Source: Brachionus manjavacas
Taxonomy: Eukaryota; Rotifera; Eurotatoria; Ploima; Brachionidae
Length of the DNA stretch: 64,000 nucleotides
Reading direction: 5' to 3'
Assembly (NCBI GenBank): GCA_019054805.1
Contig: JAHQIY010000011.1
Span: forward strand, 3,415,001 to 3,479,000
In this document: positions 46,601 to 61,600 of the stretch, piece after piece
Layout of the letters: every line of letters begins with the position of its first letter
Position numbering within the stretch: the first letter of the stretch is position 1
The notes under the pieces: model-generated
Database searches by the model: none
Told to the model about the DNA's origin: nothing
Seen by the model: the letters and a program-made list of their open reading frames with translations, nothing else
Position numbers and translations under genes: made by a program

Positions 46601-49600
46601 ATCGTAGCTAAAAAATTGACCATTCTGCAGTGAATTGAAAACTAAGTGACTGGTAATCACTTGCAAGTTTCCCATGTGCATAACTTTTCGAATCTTTGAC
46701 CTTTTTTTGATCTGTAAAAGCCAAAGTCAAGAAAATTTCAAGATCTATCTAGTGGTATCTTCGGTTTTCCATAATTCGAAAAATTCATTGCAAAAAACCT
46801 ATCTGAAAAACGTCAAAAAATGGGTTTTTTGCTCATTTTCGAAGTCGCCTAAAATCTTGTCCTTTTAACTTTTTTGAGTCCTGTAAATTGTATCATGTAG
46901 AACTTTTTGCGCTCTTGAATTTGAGCTATTAATCATTATCGTAGCTAAAAAATTGACCATTCTGCAGTGAATTGAAAACTAAGTGACTGGTAATCACTTG
47001 CAAGTTTCCCATGTGCATAACTTTTCGAATCTTTGACCTTTTTTTGATCTGTAAAAGCCAAAGTCAAGAAAATTTCAAGATCTATCTAGTGGTATCTTCG
47101 GTTTTCCATAATTCGAAAAATTCATTGCAAAAAACCTATCTGAAAAACGTCAAAAAATGGGTTTTTTGCTCATTTTCGAAGTCGCCTAAAATCTTGTCCT
47201 TTTAACTTTTTTGAGTCCTGTAAATTGTATCATGTAGAACTTTTTGCGCTCTTGAATTTGAGCTATTAATCATTATCGTAGCTAAAAAATTGACCATTCT
47301 GCAGTGAATTGAAAACTAAGTGACTGGTAATCACTTGCAAGTTTCCCATGTGCATAACTTTTCGAATCTTTGACCTTTTTTTGATCTGTAAAAGCCAAAG
47401 TCAAGAAAATTTCAAGATCTATCTAGTGGTATCTTCGGTTTTCCATAATTCGAAAAATTCATTGCAAAAAACCTATCTGAAAAACGTCAAAAAATGGGTT
47501 TTTTGCTCATTTTCGAAGTCGCCTAAAATCTTGTCCTTTTAACTTTTTTGAGTCCTGTAAATTGTATCATGTAGAACTTTTTGCGCTCTTGAATTTGAGC
47601 TATTAATCATTATCGTAGCTAAAAAATTGACCATTCTGCAGTGAATTGAAAACTAAGTGACTGGTAATCACTTGCAAGTTTCCCATGTGCATAACTTTTC
47701 GAATCTTTGACCTTTTTTTGATCTGTAAAAGCCAAAGTCAAGAAAATTTCAAGATCTATCTAGTGGTATCTTCGGTTTTCCATAATTCGAAAAATTCATT
47801 GCAAAAAACCTATCTGAAAAACGTCAAAAAATGGGTTTTTTGCTCATTTTCGAAGTCGCCTAAAATCTTGTCCTTTTAACTTTTTTGAGTCCTGTAAATT
47901 GTATCATGTAGAACTTTTTGCGCTCTTGAATTTGAGCTATTAATCATTATCGTAGCTAAAAAATTGACCATTCTGCAGTGAATTGAAAACTAAGTGACTG
48001 GTAATCACTTGCAAGTTTCCCATGTGCATAACTTTTCGAATCTTTGACCTTTTTTTGATCTGTAAAAGCCAAAGTCAAGAAAATTTCAAGATCTATCTAG
48101 TGGTATCTTCGGTTTTCCATAATTCGAAAAATTCATTGCAAAAAACCTATCTGAAAAACGTCAAAAAATGGGTTTTTTGCTCATTTTCGAAGTCGCCTAA
48201 AATCTTGTCCTTTTAACTTTTTTGAGTCCTGTAAATTGTATCATGTAGAACTTTTTGCGCTCTTGAATTTGAGCTATTAATCATTATCGTAGCTAAAAAA
48301 TTGACCATTCTGCAGTGAATTGAAAACTAAGTGACTGGTAATCACTTGCAAGTTTCCCATGTGCATAACTTTTCGAATCTTTGACCTTTTTTTGATCTGT
48401 AAAAGCCAAAGTCAAGAAAATTTCAAGATCTATCTAGTGGTATCTTCGGTTTTCCATAATTCGAAAAATTCATTGCAAAAAACCTATCTGAAAAACGTCA
48501 AAAAATGGGTTTTTTGCTCATTTTCGAAGTCGCCTAAAATCTTGTCCTTTTAACTTTTTTGAGTCCTGTAAATTGTATCATGTAGAACTTTTTGCGCTCT
48601 TGAATTTGAGCTATTAATCATTATCGTAGCTAAAAAATTGACCATTCTGCAGTGAATTGAAAACTAAGTGACTGGTAATCACTTGCAAGTTTCCCATGTG
48701 CATAACTTTTCGAATCTTTGACCTTTTTTTGATCTGTAAAAGCCAAAGTCAAGAAAATTTCAAGATCTATCTAGTGGTATCTTCGGTTTTCCATAATTCG
48801 AAAAATTCATTGCAAAAAACCTATCTGAAAAACGTCAAAAAATGGGTTTTTTGCTCATTTTCGAAGTCGCCTAAAATCTTGTCCTTTTAACTTTTTTGAG
48901 TCCTGTAAATTGTATCATGTAGAACTTTTTGCGCTCTTGAATTTGAGCTATTAATCATTATCGTAGCTAAAAAATTGACCATTCTGCAGTGAATTGAAAA
49001 CTAAGTGACTGGTAATCACTTGCAAGTTTCCCATGTGCATAACTTTTCGAATCTTTGACCTTTTTTGATCTGTAAAAGCCAAAGTCAAGAAAATTTCAAG
49101 ATCTATCTAGTGGTATCTTCGGTTTTCCATAATTCGAAAAATTCATTGCAAAAAACCTATCTGAAAAACGTCAAAAAATGGGTTTTTTGCTCATTTTCGA
49201 AGTCGCCTAAAATCTTGTCCTTTTAACTTTTTTGAGTCCTGTAAATTGTATCATGTAGAACTTTTTGCGCTCTTGAATTTGAGCTATTAATCATTATCGT
49301 AGCTATAAAATTGACCATTCTGCAGTGAATTGAAAACTAAGTGACTGGTAATCACTTGCAAGTTTCCCATGTGCATAACTTTTCGAATCTTTGACCTTTT
49401 TTGATCTGTAAAAGCCAAAGTCAAGAAAATTTCAAGATCTATCTAGTGGTATCTTCGGTTTTCCATAATTCGAAAAATTCATTGCAAAAAACCTATCTGA
49501 AAAACGTCAAAAAATGGGTTTTTTGCTCATTTTCGAAGTCGCCTAAAATCTTGTCCTTTTAACTTTTTTGAGTCCTGTAAATTGTATCATGTAGAACTTT

Positions 49601-52600
49601 TTGCGCTCTTGAATTTGAGCTATTAATCATTATCGTAGCTAAAAAATTGACCATTCTGCAGTGAATTGAAAACTAAGTGACTGGTAATCACTTGCAAGTT
49701 TCCCATGTGCATAACTTTTCGAATCTTTGACCTTTTTTTGATCTGTAAAAGCCAAAGTCAAGAAAATTTCAAGATCTATCTAGTGGTATCTTCGGTTTTC
49801 CATAATTCGAAAAATTCATTGCAAAAAACCTATCTGAAAAACGTCAAAAAATGGGTTTTTTGCTCATTTTCGAAGTCGCCTAAAATCTTGTCCTTTTAAC
49901 TTTTTTGAGTCCTGTAAATTGTATCATGTAGAACTTTTTGCGCTCTTGAATTTGAGCTATTAATCATTATCGTAGCTAAAAAATTGACCATTCTGCAGTG
50001 AATTGAAAACTAAGTGACTGGTAATCACTTGCAAGTTTCCCATGTGCATAACTTTTCGAATCTTTGACCTTTTTTTGATCTGTAAAAGCCAAAGTCAAGA
50101 AAATTTCAAGATCTATCTAGTGGTATCTTCGGTTTTCCATAATTCGAAAAATTCATTGCAAAAAACCTATCTGAAAAACGTCAAAAAATGGGTTTTTTGC
50201 TCATTTTCGAAGTCGCCTAAAATCTTGTCCTTTTAACTTTTTTGAGTCCTGTAAATTGTATCATGTAGAACTTTTTGCGCTCTTGAATTTGAGCTATTAA
50301 TCATTATCGTAGCTAAAAAATTGACCATTCTGCAGTGAATTGAAAACTAAGTGACTGGTAATCACTTGCAAGTTTCCCATGTGCATAACTTTTCGAATCT
50401 TTGACCTTTTTTTGATCTGTAAAAGCCAAAGTCAAGAAAATTTCAAGATCTATCTAGTGGTATCTTCGGTTTTCCATAATTCGAAAAATTCATTGCAAAA
50501 AACCTATCTGAAAAACGTCAAAAAATGGGTTTTTTGCTCATTTTCGAAGTCGCCTAAAATCTTGTCCTTTTAACTTTTTTGAGTCCTGTAAATTGTATCA
50601 TGTAGAACTTTTTGCGCTCTTGAATTTGAGCTATTAATCATTATCGTAGCTAAAAAATTGACCATTCTGCAGTGAATTGAAAACTAAGTGACTGGTAATC
50701 ACTTGCAAGTTTCCCATGTGCATAACTTTTCGAATCTTTGACCTTTTTTGATCTGTAAAAGCCAAAGTCAAGAAAATTTCAAGATCTATCTAGTGGTATC
50801 TTCGGTTTTCCATAATTCGAAAAATTCATTGCAAAAAACCTATCTGAAAAACGTCAAAAAATGGGTTTTTTGCTCATTTTCGAAGTCGCCTAAAATCTTG
50901 TCCTTTTAACTTTTTTGAGTCCTGTAAATTGTATCATGTAGAACTTTTTGCGCTCTTGAATTTGAGCTATTAATCATTATCGTAGCTATAAAATTGACCA
51001 TTCTGCAGTGAATTGAAAACTAAGTGACTGGTAATCACTTGCAAGTTTCCCATGTGCATAACTTTTCGAATCTTTGACCTTTTTTTGATCTGTAAAAGCC
51101 AAAGTCAAGAAAATTTCAAGATCTATCTAGTGGTATCTTCGGTTTTCCATAATTCGAAAAATTCATTGCAAAAAACCTATCTGAAAAACGTCAAAAAATG
51201 GGTTTTTTGCTCATTTTCGAAGTCGCCTAAAATCTTGTCCTTTTAACTTTTTTGAGTCCTGTAAATTGTATCATGTAGAACTTTTTGCGCTCTTGAATTT
51301 GAGCTATTAATCATTATCGTAGCTATAAAATTGACCATTCTGCAGTGAATTGAAAACTAAGTGACTGGTAATCACTTGCAAGTTTCCCATGTGCATAACT
51401 TTTCGAATCTTTGACCTTTTTTTGATCTGTAAAAGCCAAAGTCAAGAAAATTTCAAGATCTATCTAGTGGTATCTTCGGTTTTCCATAATTCGAAAAATT
51501 CATTGCAAAAAACCTATCTGAAAAACGTCAAAAAATGGGTTTTTTGCTCATTTTCGAAGTCGCCTAAAATCTTGTCCTTTTAACTTTTTTGAGTCCTGTA
51601 AATTGTATCATGTAGAACTTTTTGCGCTCTTGAATTTGAGCTATTAATCATTATCGTAGCTATAAAATTGACCATTCTGCAGTGAATTGAAAACTAAGTG
51701 ACTGGTAATCACTTGCAAGTTTCCCATGTGCATAACTTTTCGAATCTTTGACCTTTTTTTGATCTGTAAAAGCCAAAGTCAAGAAAATTTCAAGATCTAT
51801 CTAGTGGTATCTTCGGTTTTCCATAATTCGAAAAATTCATTGCAAAAAACCTATCTGAAAAACGTCAAAAAATGGGTTTTTTGCTCATTTTCGAAGTCGC
51901 CTAAAATCTTGTCCTTTTAACTTTTTTGAGTCCTGTAAATTGTATCATGTAGAACTTTTTGCGCTCTTGAATTTGAGCTATTAATCATTATCGTAGCTAA
52001 AAAATTGACCATTCTGCAGTGAATTGAAAACTAAGTGACTGGTAATCACTTGCAAGTTTCCCATGTGCATAACTTTTCGAATCTTTGACCTTTTTTGATC
52101 TGTAAAAGCCAAAGTCAAGAAAATTTCAAGATCTATCTAGTGGTATCTTCGGTTTTCCATAATTCGAAAAATTCATTGCAAAAAACCTATCTGAAAAACG
52201 TCAAAAAATGGGTTTTTTGCTCATTTTCGAAGTCGCCTAAAATCTTGTCCTTTTAACTTTTTTGAGTCCTGTAAATTGTATCATGTAGAACTTTTTGCGC
52301 TCTTGAATTTGAGCTATTAATCATTATCGTAGCTATAAAATTGACCATTCTGCAGTGAATTGAAAACTAAGTGACTGGTAATCACTTGCAAGTTTCCCAT
52401 GTGCATAACTTTTCGAATCTTTGACCTTTTTTGATCTGTAAAAGCCAAAGTCAAGAAAATTTCAAGATCTATCTAGTGGTATCTTCGGTTTTCCATAATT
52501 CGAAAAATTCATTGCAAAAAACCTATCTGAAAAACGTCAAAAAATGGGTTTTTTGCTCATTTTCGAAGTCGCCTAAAATCTTGTCCTTTTAACTTTTTTG

Positions 52601-55600
52601 AGTCCTGTAAATTGTATCATGTAGAACTTTTTGCGCTCTTGAATTTGAGCTATTAATCATTATCGTAGCTATAAAATTGACCATTCTGCAGTGAATTGAA
52701 AACTAAGTGACTGGTAATCACTTGCAAGTTTCCCATGTGCATAACTTTTCGAATCTTTGACCTTTTTTTGATCTGTAAAAGCCAAAGTCAAGAAAATTTC
52801 AAGATCTATCTAGTGGTATCTTCGGTTTTCCATAATTCGAAAAATTCATTGCAAAAAACCTATCTGAAAAACGTCAAAAAATGGGTTTTTTGCTCATTTT
52901 CGAAGTCGCCTAAAATCTTGTCCTTTTAACTTTTTTGAGTCCTGTAAATTGTATCATGTAGAACTTTTTGCGCTCTTGAATTTGAGCTATTAATCATTAT
53001 CGTAGCTAAAAAATTGACCATTCTGCAGTGAATTGAAAACTAAGTGACTGGTAATCACTTGCAAGTTTCCCATGTGCATAACTTTTCGAATCTTTGACCT
53101 TTTTTTGATCTGTAAAAGCCAAAGTCAAGAAAATTTCAAGATCTATCTAGTGGTATCTTCGGTTTTCCATAATTCGAAAAATTCATTGCAAAAAACCTAT
53201 CTGAAAAACGTCAAAAAATGGGTTTTTTGCTCATTTTCGAAGTCGCCTAAAATCTTGTCCTTTTAACTTTTTTGAGTCCTGTAAATTGTATCATGTAGAA
53301 CTTTTTGCGCTCTTGAATTTGAGCTATTAATCATTATCGTAGCTATAAAATTGACCATTCTGCAGTGAATTGAAAACTAAGTGACTGGTAATCACTTGCA
53401 AGTTTCCCATGTGCATAACTTTTCGAATCTTTGACCTTTTTTTGATCTGTAAAAGCCAAAGTCAAGAAAATTTCAAGATCTATCTAGTGGTATCTTCGGT
53501 TTTCCATAATTCGAAAAATTCATTGCAAAAAACCTATCTGAAAAACGTCAAAAAATGGGTTTTTTGCTCATTTTCGAAGTCGCCTAAAATCTTGTCCTTT
53601 TAACTTTTTTGAGTCCTGTAAATTGTATCATGTAGAACTTTTTGCGCTCTTGAATTTGAGCTATTAATCATTATCGTAGCTAAAAAATTGACCATTCTGC
53701 AGTGAATTGAAAACTAAGTGACTGGTAATCACTTGCAAGTTTCCCATGTGCATAACTTTTCGAATCTTTGACCTTTTTTGATCTGTAAAAGCCAAAGTCA
53801 AGAAAATTTCAAGATCTATCTAGTGGTATCTTCGGTTTTCCATAATTCGAAAAATTCATTGCAAAAAACCTATCTGAAAAACGTCAAAAAATGGGTTTTT
53901 TGCTCATTTTCGAAGTCGCCTAAAATCTTGTCCTTTTAACTTTTTTGAGTCCTGTAAATTGTATCATGTAGAACTTTTTGCGCTCTTGAATTTGAGCTAT
54001 TAATCATTATCGTAGCTATAAAATTGACCATTCTGCAGTGAATTGAAAACTAAGTGACTGGTAATCACTTGCAAGTTTCCCATGTGCATAACTTTTCGAA
54101 TCTTTGACCTTTTTTTGATCTGTAAAAGCCAAAGTCAAGAAAATTTCAAGATCTATCTAGTGGTATCTTCGGTTTTCCATAATTCGAAAAATTCATTGCA
54201 AAAAACCTATCTGAAAAACGTCAAAAAATGGGTTTTTTGCTCATTTTCGAAGTCGCCTAAAATCTTGTCCTTTTAACTTTTTTGAGTCCTGTAAATTGTA
54301 TCATGTAGAACTTTTTGCGCTCTTGAATTTGAGCTATTAATCATTATCGTAGCTATAAAATTGACCATTCTGCAGTGAATTGAAAACTAAGTGACTGGTA
54401 ATCACTTGCAAGTTTCCCATGTGCATAACTTTTCGAATCTTTGACCTTTTTTTGATCTGTAAAAGCCAAAGTCAAGAAAATTTCAAGATCTATCTAGTGG
54501 TATCTTCGGTTTTCCATAATTCGAAAAATTCATTGCAAAAAACCTATCTGAAAAACGTCAAAAAATGGGTTTTTTGCTCATTTTCGAAGTCGCCTAAAAT
54601 CTTGTCCTTTTAACTTTTTTGAGTCCTGTAAATTGTATCATGTAGAACTTTTTGCGCTCTTGAATTTGAGCTATTAATCATTATCGTAGCTAAAAAATTG
54701 ACCATTCTGCAGTGAATTGAAAACTAAGTGACTGGTAATCACTTGCAAGTTTCCCATGTGCATAACTTTTCGAATCTTTGACCTTTTTTTGATCTGTAAA
54801 AGCCAAAGTCAAGAAAATTTCAAGATCTATCTAGTGGTATCTTCGGTTTTCCATAATTCGAAAAATTCATTGCAAAAAACCTATCTGAAAAACGTCAAAA
54901 AATGGGTTTTTTGCTCATTTTCGAAGTCGCCTAAAATCTTGTCCTTTTAACTTTTTTGAGTCCTGTAAATTGTATCATGTAGAACTTTTTGCGCTCTTGA
55001 ATTTGAGCTATTAATCATTATCGTAGCTATAAAATTGACCATTCTGCAGTGAATTGAAAACTAAGTGACTGGTAATCACTTGCAAGTTTCCCATGTGCAT
55101 AACTTTTCGAATCTTTGACCTTTTTTTGATCTGTAAAAGCCAAAGTCAAGAAAATTTCAAGATCTATCTAGTGGTATCTTCGGTTTTCCATAATTCGAAA
55201 AATTCATTGCAAAAAACCTATCTGAAAAACGTCAAAAAATGGGTTTTTTGCTCATTTTCGAAGTCGCCTAAAATCTTGTCCTTTTAACTTTTTTGAGTCC
55301 TGTAAATTGTATCATGTAGAACTTTTTGCGCTCTTGAATTTGAGCTATTAATCATTATCGTAGCTAAAAAATTGACCATTCTGCAGTGAATTGAAAACTA
55401 AGTGACTGGTAATCACTTGCAAGTTTCCCATGTGCATAACTTTTCGAATCTTTGACCTTTTTTGATCTGTAAAAGCCAAAGTCAAGAAAATTTCAAGATC
55501 TATCTAGTGGTATCTTCGGTTTTCCATAATTCGAAAAATTCATTGCAAAAAACCTATCTGAAAAACGTCAAAAAATGGGTTTTTTGCTCATTTTCGAAGT

Positions 55601-58600
55601 CGCCTAAAATCTTGTCCTTTTAACTTTTTTGAGTCCTGTAAATTGTATCATGTAGAACTTTTTGCGCTCTTGAATTTGAGCTATTAATCATTATCGTAGC
55701 TATAAAATTGACCATTCTGCAGTGAATTGAAAACTAAGTGACTGGTAATCACTTGCAAGTTTCCCATGTGCATAACTTTTCGAATCTTTGACCTTTTTTT
55801 GATCTGTAAAAGCCAAAGTCAAGAAAATTTCAAGATCTATCTAGTGGTATCTTCGGTTTTCCATAATTCGAAAAATTCATTGCAAAAAACCTATCTGAAA
55901 AACGTCAAAAAATGGGTTTTTTGCTCATTTTCGAAGTCGCCTAAAATCTTGTCCTTTTAACTTTTTTGAGTCCTGTAAATTGTATCATGTAGAACTTTTT
56001 GCGCTCTTGAATTTGAGCTATTAATCATTATCGTAGCTATAAAATTGACCATTCTGCAGTGAATTGAAAACTAAGTGACTGGTAATCACTTGCAAGTTTC
56101 CCATGTGCATAACTTTTCGAATCTTTGACCTTTTTTTGATCTGTAAAAGCCAAAGTCAAGAAAATTTCAAGATCTATCTAGTGGTATCTTCGGTTTTCCA
56201 TAATTCGAAAAATTCATTGCAAAAAACCTATCTGAAAAACGTCAAAAAATGGGTTTTTTGCTCATTTTCGAAGTCGCCTAAAATCTTGTCCTTTTAACTT
56301 TTTTGAGTCCTGTAAATTGTATCATGTAGAACTTTTTGCGCTCTTGAATTTGAGCTATTAATCATTATCGTAGCTATAAAATTGACCATTCTGCAGTGAA
56401 TTGAAAACTAAGTGACTGGTAATCACTTGCAAGTTTCCCATGTGCATAACTTTTCGAATCTTTGACCTTTTTTTGATCTGTAAAAGCCAAAGTCAAGAAA
56501 ATTTCAAGATCTATCTAGTGGTATCTTCGGTTTTCCATAATTCGAAAAATTCATTGCAAAAAACCTATCTGAAAAACGTCAAAAAATGGGTTTTTTGCTC
56601 ATTTTCGAAGTCGCCTAAAATCTTGTCCTTTTAACTTTTTTGAGTCCTGTAAATTGTATCATGTAGAACTTTTTGCGCTCTTGAATTTGAGCTATTAATC
56701 ATTATCGTAGCTATAAAATTGACCATTCTGCAGTGAATTGAAAACTAAGTGACTGGTAATCACTTGCAAGTTTCCCATGTGCATAACTTTTCGAATCTTT
56801 GACCCTTTTTTGATCTGTAAAAGCCAAAGTCAAGAAAATTTCAAGATCTATCTAGTGGTATCTTCGGTTTTCCATAATTCGAAAAATTCATTGCAAAAAA
56901 CCTATCTGAAAAACGTCAAAAAATGGGTTTTTTGCTCATTTTCGAAGTCGCCTAAAATCTTGTCCTTTTAACTTTTTTGAGTCCTGTAAATTGTATCATG
57001 TAGAACTTTTTGCGCTCTTGAATTTGAGCTATTAATCATTATCGTAGCTATAAAATTGACCATTCTGCAGTGAATTGAAAACTAAGTGACTGGTAATCAC
57101 TTGCAAGTTTCCCATGTGCATAACTTTTCGAATCTTTGACCTTTTTTTGATCTGTAAAAGCCAAAGTCAAGAAAATTTCAAGATCTATCTAGTGGTATCT
57201 TCGGTTTTCCATAATTCGAAAAATTCATTGCAAAAAACCTATCTGAAAAACGTCAAAAAATGGGTTTTTTGCTCATTTTCGAAGTCGCCTAAAATCTTGT
57301 CCTTTTAACTTTTTTGAGTCCTGTAAATTGTATCATGTAGAACTTTTTGCGCTCTTGAATTTGAGCTATTAATCATTATCGTAGCTATAAAATTGACCAT
57401 TCTGCAGTGAATTGAAAACTAAGTGACTGGTAATCACTTGCAAGTTTCCCATGTGCATAACTTTTCGAATCTTTGACCTTTTTTTGATCTGTAAAAGCCA
57501 AAGTCAAGAAAATTTCAAGATCTATCTAGTGGTATCTTCGGTTTTCCATAATTCGAAAAATTCATTGCAAAAAACCTATCTGAAAAACGTCAAAAAATGG
57601 GTTTTTTGCTCATTTTCGAAGTCGCCTAAAATCTTGTCCTTTTAACTTTTTTGAGTCCTGTAAATTGTATCATGTAGAACTTTTTGCGCTCTTGAATTTG
57701 AGCTATTAATCATTATCGTAGCTATAAAATTGACCATTCTGCAGTGAATTGAAAACTAAGTGACTGGTAATCACTTGCAAGTTTCCCATGTGCATAACTT
57801 TTCGAATCTTTGACCTTTTTTGATCTGTAAAAGCCAAAGTCAAGAAAATTTCAAGATCTATCTAGTGGTATCTTCGGTTTTCCATAATTCGAAAAATTCA
57901 TTGCAAAAAACCTATCTGAAAAACGTCAAAAAATGGGTTTTTTGCTCATTTTCGAAGTCGCCTAAAATCTTGTCCTTTTAACTTTTTTGAGTCCTGTAAA
58001 TTGTATCATGTAGAACTTTTTGCGCTCTTGAATTTGAGCTATTAATCATTATCGTAGCTATAAAATTGACCATTCTGCAGTGAATTGAAAACTAAGTGAC
58101 TGGTAATCACTTGCAAGTTTCCCATGTGCATAACTTTTCGAATCTTTGACCTTTTTTGATCTGTAAAAGCCAAAGTCAAGAAAATTTCAAGATCTATCTA
58201 GTGGTATCTTCGGTTTTCCATAATTCGAAAAATTCATTGCAAAAAACCTATCTGAAAAACGTCAAAAAATGGGTTTTTTGCTCATTTTCGAAGTCGCCTA
58301 AAATCTTGTCCTTTTAACTTTTTTGAGTCCTGTAAATTGTATCATGTAGAACTTTTTGCGCTCTTGAATTTGAGCTATTAATCATTATCGTAGCTATAAA
58401 ATTGACCATTCTGCAGTGAATTGAAAACTAAGTGACTGGTAATCACTTGCAAGTTTCCCATGTGCATAACTTTTCGAATCTTTGACCTTTTTTTGATCTG
58501 TAAAAGCCAAAGTCAAGAAAATTTCAAGATCTATCTAGTGGTATCTTCGGTTTTCCATAATTCGAAAAATTCATTGCAAAAAACCTATCTGAAAAACGTC

Positions 58601-61600
58601 AAAAAATGGGTTTTTTGCTCATTTTCGAAGTCGCCTAAAATCTTGTCCTTTTAACTTTTTTGAGTCCTGTAAATTGTATCATGTAGAACTTTTTGCGCTC
58701 TTGAATTTGAGCTATTAATCATTATCGTAGCTATAAAATTGACCATTCTGCAGTGAATTGAAAACTAAGTGACTGGTAATCACTTGCAAGTTTCCCATGT
58801 GCATAACTTTTCGAATCTTTGACCTTTTTTTGATCTGTAAAAGCCAAAGTCAAGAAAATTTCAAGATCTATCTAGTGGTATCTTCGGTTTTCCATAATTC
58901 GAAAAATTCATTGCAAAAAACCTATCTGAAAAACGTCAAAAAATGGGTTTTTTGCTCATTTTCGAAGTCGCCTAAAATCTTGTCCTTTTAACTTTTTTGA
59001 GTCCTGTAAATTGTATCATGTAGAACTTTTTGCGCTCTTGAATTTGAGCTATTAATCATTATCGTAGCTATAAAATTGACCATTCTGCAGTGAATTGAAA
59101 ACTAAGTGACTGGTAATCACTTGCAAGTTTCCCATGTGCATAACTTTTCGAATCTTTGACCTTTTTTTGATCTGTAAAAGCCAAAGTCAAGAAAATTTCA
59201 AGATCTATCTAGTGGTATCTTCGGTTTTCCATAATTCGAAAAATTCATTGCAAAAAACCTATCTGAAAAACGTCAAAAAATGGGTTTTTTGCTCATTTTC
59301 GAAGTCGCCTAAAATCTTGTCCTTTTAACTTTTTTGAGTCCTGTAAATTGTATCATGTAGAACTTTTTGCGCTCTTGAATTTGAGCTATTAATCATTATC
59401 GTAGCTATAAAATTGACCATTCTGCAGTGAATTGAAAACTAAGTGACTGGTAATCACTTGCAAGTTTCCCATGTGCATAACTTTTCGAATCTTTGACCTT
59501 TTTTTGATCTGTAAAAGCCAAAGTCAAGAAAATTTCAAGATCTATCTAGTGGTATCTTCGGTTTTCCATAATTCGAAAAATTCATTGCAAAAAACCTATC
59601 TGAAAAACGTCAAAAAATGGGTTTTTTGCTCATTTTCGAAGTCGCCTAAAATCTTGTCCTTTTAACTTTTTTGAGTCCTGTAAATTGTATCATGTAGAAC
59701 TTTTTGCGCTCTTGAATTTGAGCTATTAATCATTATCGTAGCTATAAAATTGACCATTCTGCAGTGAATTGAAAACTAAGTGACTGGTAATCACTTGCAA
59801 GTTTCCCATGTGCATAACTTTTCGAATCTTTGACCTTTTTTTGATCTGTAAAAGCCAAAGTCAAGAAAATTTCAAGATCTATCTAGTGGTATCTTCGGTT
59901 TTCCATAATTCGAAAAATTCATTGCAAAAAACCTATCTGAAAAACGTCAAAAAATGGGTTTTTTGCTCATTTTCGAAGTCGCCTAAAATCTTGTCCTTTT
60001 AACTTTTTTGAGTCCTGTAAATTGTATCATGTAGAACTTTTTGCGCTCTTGAATTTGAGCTATTAATCATTATCGTAGCTATAAAATTGACCATTCTGCA
60101 GTGAATTGAAAACTAAGTGACTGGTAATCACTTGCAAGTTTCCCATGTGCATAACTTTTCGAATCTTTGACCTTTTTTTGATCTGTAAAAGCCAAAGTCA
60201 AGAAAATTTCAAGATCTATCTAGTGGTATCTTCGGTTTTCCATAATTCGAAAAATTCATTGCAAAAAACCTATCTGAAAAACGTCAAAAAATGGGTTTTT
60301 TGCTCATTTTCGAAGTCGCCTAAAATCTTGTCCTTTTAACTTTTTTGAGTCCTGTAAATTGTATCATGTAGAACTTTTTGCGCTCTTGAATTTGAGCTAT
60401 TAATCATTATCGTAGCTATAAAATTGACCATTCTGCAGTGAATTGAAAACTAAGTGACTGGTAATCACTTGCAAGTTTCCCATGTGCATAACTTTTCGAA
60501 TCTTTGACCTTTTTTTGATCTGTAAAAGCCAAAGTCAAGAAAATTTCAAGATCTATCTAGTGGTATCTTCGGTTTTCCATAATTCGAAAAATTCATTGCA
60601 AAAAACCTATCTGAAAAACGTCAAAAAATGGGTTTTTTGCTCATTTTCGAAGTCGCCTAAAATCTTGTCCTTTTAACTTTTTTGAGTCCTGTAAATTGTA
60701 TCATGTAGAACTTTTTGCGCTCTTGAATTTGAGCTATTAATCATTATCGTAGCTAAAAAATTGACCATTCTGCAGTGAATTGAAAACTAAGTGACTGGTA
60801 ATCACTTGCAAGTTTCCCATGTGCATAACTTTTCGAATCTTTGACCTTTTTTTGATCTGTAAAAGCCAAAGTCAAGAAAATTTCAAGATCTATCTAGTGG
60901 TATCTTCGGTTTTCCATAATTCGAAAAATTCATTGCAAAAAACCTATCTGAAAAACGTCAAAAAATGGGTTTTTTGCTCATTTTCGAAGTCGCCTAAAAT
61001 CTTGTCCTTTTAACTTTTTTGAGTCCTGTAAATTGTATCATGTAGAACTTTTTGCGCTCTTGAATTTGAGCTATTAATCATTATCGTAGCTATAAAATTG
61101 ACCATTCTGCAGTGAATTGAAAACTAAGTGACTGGTAATCACTTGCAAGTTTCCCATGTGCATAACTTTTCGAATCTTTGACCTTTTTTTGATCTGTAAA
61201 AGCCAAAGTCAAGAAAATTTCAAGATCTATCTAGTGGTATCTTCGGTTTTCCATAATTCGAAAAATTCATTGCAAAAAACCTATCTGAAAAACGTCAAAA
61301 AATGGGTTTTTTGCTCATTTTCGAAGTCGCCTAAAATCTTGTCCTTTTAACTTTTTTGAGTCCTGTAAATTGTATCATGTAGAACTTTTTGCGCTCTTGA
61401 ATTTGAGCTATTAATCATTATCGTAGCTATAAAATTGACCATTCTGCAGTGAATTGAAAACTAAGTGACTGGTAATCACTTGCAAGTTTCCCATGTGCAT
61501 AACTTTTCGAATCTTTGACCTTTTTTGATCTGTAAAAGCCAAAGTCAAGAAAATTTCAAGATCTATCTAGTGGTATCTTCGGTTTTCCATAATTCGAAAA

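Noticed and set aside
38256..49032. A regular higher-order repeat in the array interior
   Set aside because: The T6/T7 marker order does not repeat with a fixed period in this section. Only the 49-55 kb stretch shows a possible block duplication.
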